DNA from: Verrucomicrobiota bacterium
GTDB taxonomy: Bacteria > Verrucomicrobiota > Verrucomicrobiia > Limisphaerales > DSYF01
NCBI GenBank assembly: GCA_025457725.1
Contig: JALOTU010000233.1
Span: 1-6,713, forward strand
DNA: 6,713 nucleotides
Direction of reading: 5' to 3'
Positions 6,232 to 6,713 of the stretch are shown here, in pieces. A program made the translations under genes and the position numbers. Each line of letters starts with the position of its first letter. The stretch's first letter is position 1. The notes beneath the pieces were generated by a model. That model had not been told where the DNA came from and did not search any database. It worked only from the letters and a program-made list of their open reading frames with translations.

Positions 6232-6713
6232 GGGTGGGTGCCGGTGCGTCCTGCAATGTGACCTCGATCCGCACATGACCGGCTCCGACCCGCTGGAGCC
6301 GTTCCCCCACCGTTTGACTGGCGAGTTCGGGTCGATTGCAGTCGCGACTCAAGTGCCCCAGGTAGAGGTGTCGCAGGTTTTCCGATACGATTTGCTCGAT
6401 GGTATCCGCTGCGGCGTCGTTGGAGAGGTGGCCATGTCGGCCGAGGATGCGTTGTTTGAGGCTCCACGGGCGCCGCAGGTCGTCCTGCAGCAGCTTGAGA
6501 TCATGATTCGCTTCGAGCATCAGCACATTGGCGCAACGGACCCGCTCGATCACCAGTTTGGTGGCATGGCCAAGGTCGGTGAGGAAACCAATGTTACCCG
6601 CATCCGTCCGCAACAGAAAACCCACAGGATCCTGGGCGTCATGGGGGATGCTGAAACTGTCCACGCGGATGTCGCCGATCTCAAAGCTGGCCCCCGATTC
6701 AAACACGCGTCCG
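6221..6713 (-). CDS. YycJ/WalJ-like metallo-beta-lactamase-fold hydrolase, C-terminal part
   Basis: The 5' end lies beyond the right edge of the window; about 164 C-terminal residues are visible. They match the YycJ/WalJ group of COG1235-type MBL-fold proteins: FSIPHDAQDPVGF with a metal-ligand His, FLTDLGHAT with the bridging Asp, LEANHD, a GRHGHLSN segment, and LGHLSRDCNRPELA with a late His ligand. The first HxHxDH metal motif would be upstream and is not seen. Members are predicted phosphodiesterases or nucleases; in Firmicutes YycJ is linked to the WalRK cell-wall regulon and to DNA repair, but the substrate here is unknown. A GTG at 6706 is in frame but is internal to the fold, so it is not taken as the start. 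It is probably the upstream member of an operon with the SpoU methyltransferase. Confidence 0.88.
   Translation of the reverse strand, partial: GRVFESGASFEIGDIRVDSFSIPHDAQDPVGFLLRTDAGNIGFLTDLGHATKLVIERVRCANVLMLEANHDLKLLQDDLRRPWSLKQRILGRHGHLSNDAAADTIEQIVSENLRHLYLGHLSRDCNRPELASQTVGERLQRVGAGHVRIEVTLQDAPAPTLVL

Noticed and set aside
6208..6276. An N-terminal extension of the SpoU methyltransferase to 6276
   Set aside because: It overlaps the MBL-fold gene by 56 nt in another frame and adds Arg/His/Cys-rich residues not seen in the family. ATG 6207 gives the normal N-terminus.
1..6713. CRISPR array, tRNA, rRNA, insertion sequence, phage or toxin-antitoxin content
   Set aside because: I saw no regularly spaced repeats, no tRNA-like cloverleaf, no transposase or integrase motifs and no flanking target duplications. 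This was by-eye reading, so divergent small RNAs could be missed.

Overview
The window reads as an ordinary stretch of a moderately GC-rich Gram-negative chromosome, most likely from the Verrucomicrobiota or a close PVC relative. The best clue is the gene at 4546-5343. It is a pseudopilin-like protein with an FTLIELLVVIAIIGILA head, a C-NNNLRQLGLA segment and an H...DGSV tail, a class greatly expanded in Verrucomicrobiota and Planctomycetota. The PPi-type phosphofructokinase and the exported M3 peptidase fit this placement. The taxonomic call is an inference from protein style, not from a marker gene.

Layout. Positions 1-525 (+ strand) hold the last codons of a gene resembling the C-terminus of an LptE-type lipoprotein, followed closely by a small rhodanese-domain lipoprotein. 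Positions 526-630 separate converging genes and carry a good intrinsic terminator for the minus strand. Positions 631-4421 (- strand) hold a co-directional set, in transcription order: a membrane-anchored protein of unknown function, an exported M3 (thimet/OpdA-like) metallopeptidase, and a PPi-dependent phosphofructokinase whose start overlaps the peptidase stop by 13 nt. A 124-bp divergent spacer (4422-4545) precedes the + strand pseudopilin gene. A 45-bp convergent spacer follows, and then a minus-strand pair fills 5389-6713: a YycJ/WalJ-like metallo-beta-lactamase-fold protein (5' end outside the window) and, 13 nt downstream, a TrmH/SpoU-family RNA 2'-O-methyltransferase.

How the genes relate. 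The peptidase and PFK are physically coupled but have no obvious shared pathway. The MBL-fold/SpoU pair looks like a small operon with translational coupling. The two plus-strand envelope-related genes at the left edge are probably co-transcribed.

The most notable anomaly is the 3' end of the M3 peptidase gene. The catalytic HEFGH...E site is intact. However, the conserved C-terminal part of the family (the F-x-H-L-A-G-G-Y-D-A-x-Y-Y region and everything after it) is absent in all minus-strand frames. The last ~110 nt show coding-like base composition in a different frame. This suggests a deletion or frameshift scar fused against pfp, or an assembly error. I found no CRISPR array, tRNA, rRNA, insertion sequence, phage gene or evident new defence or biosynthetic system.
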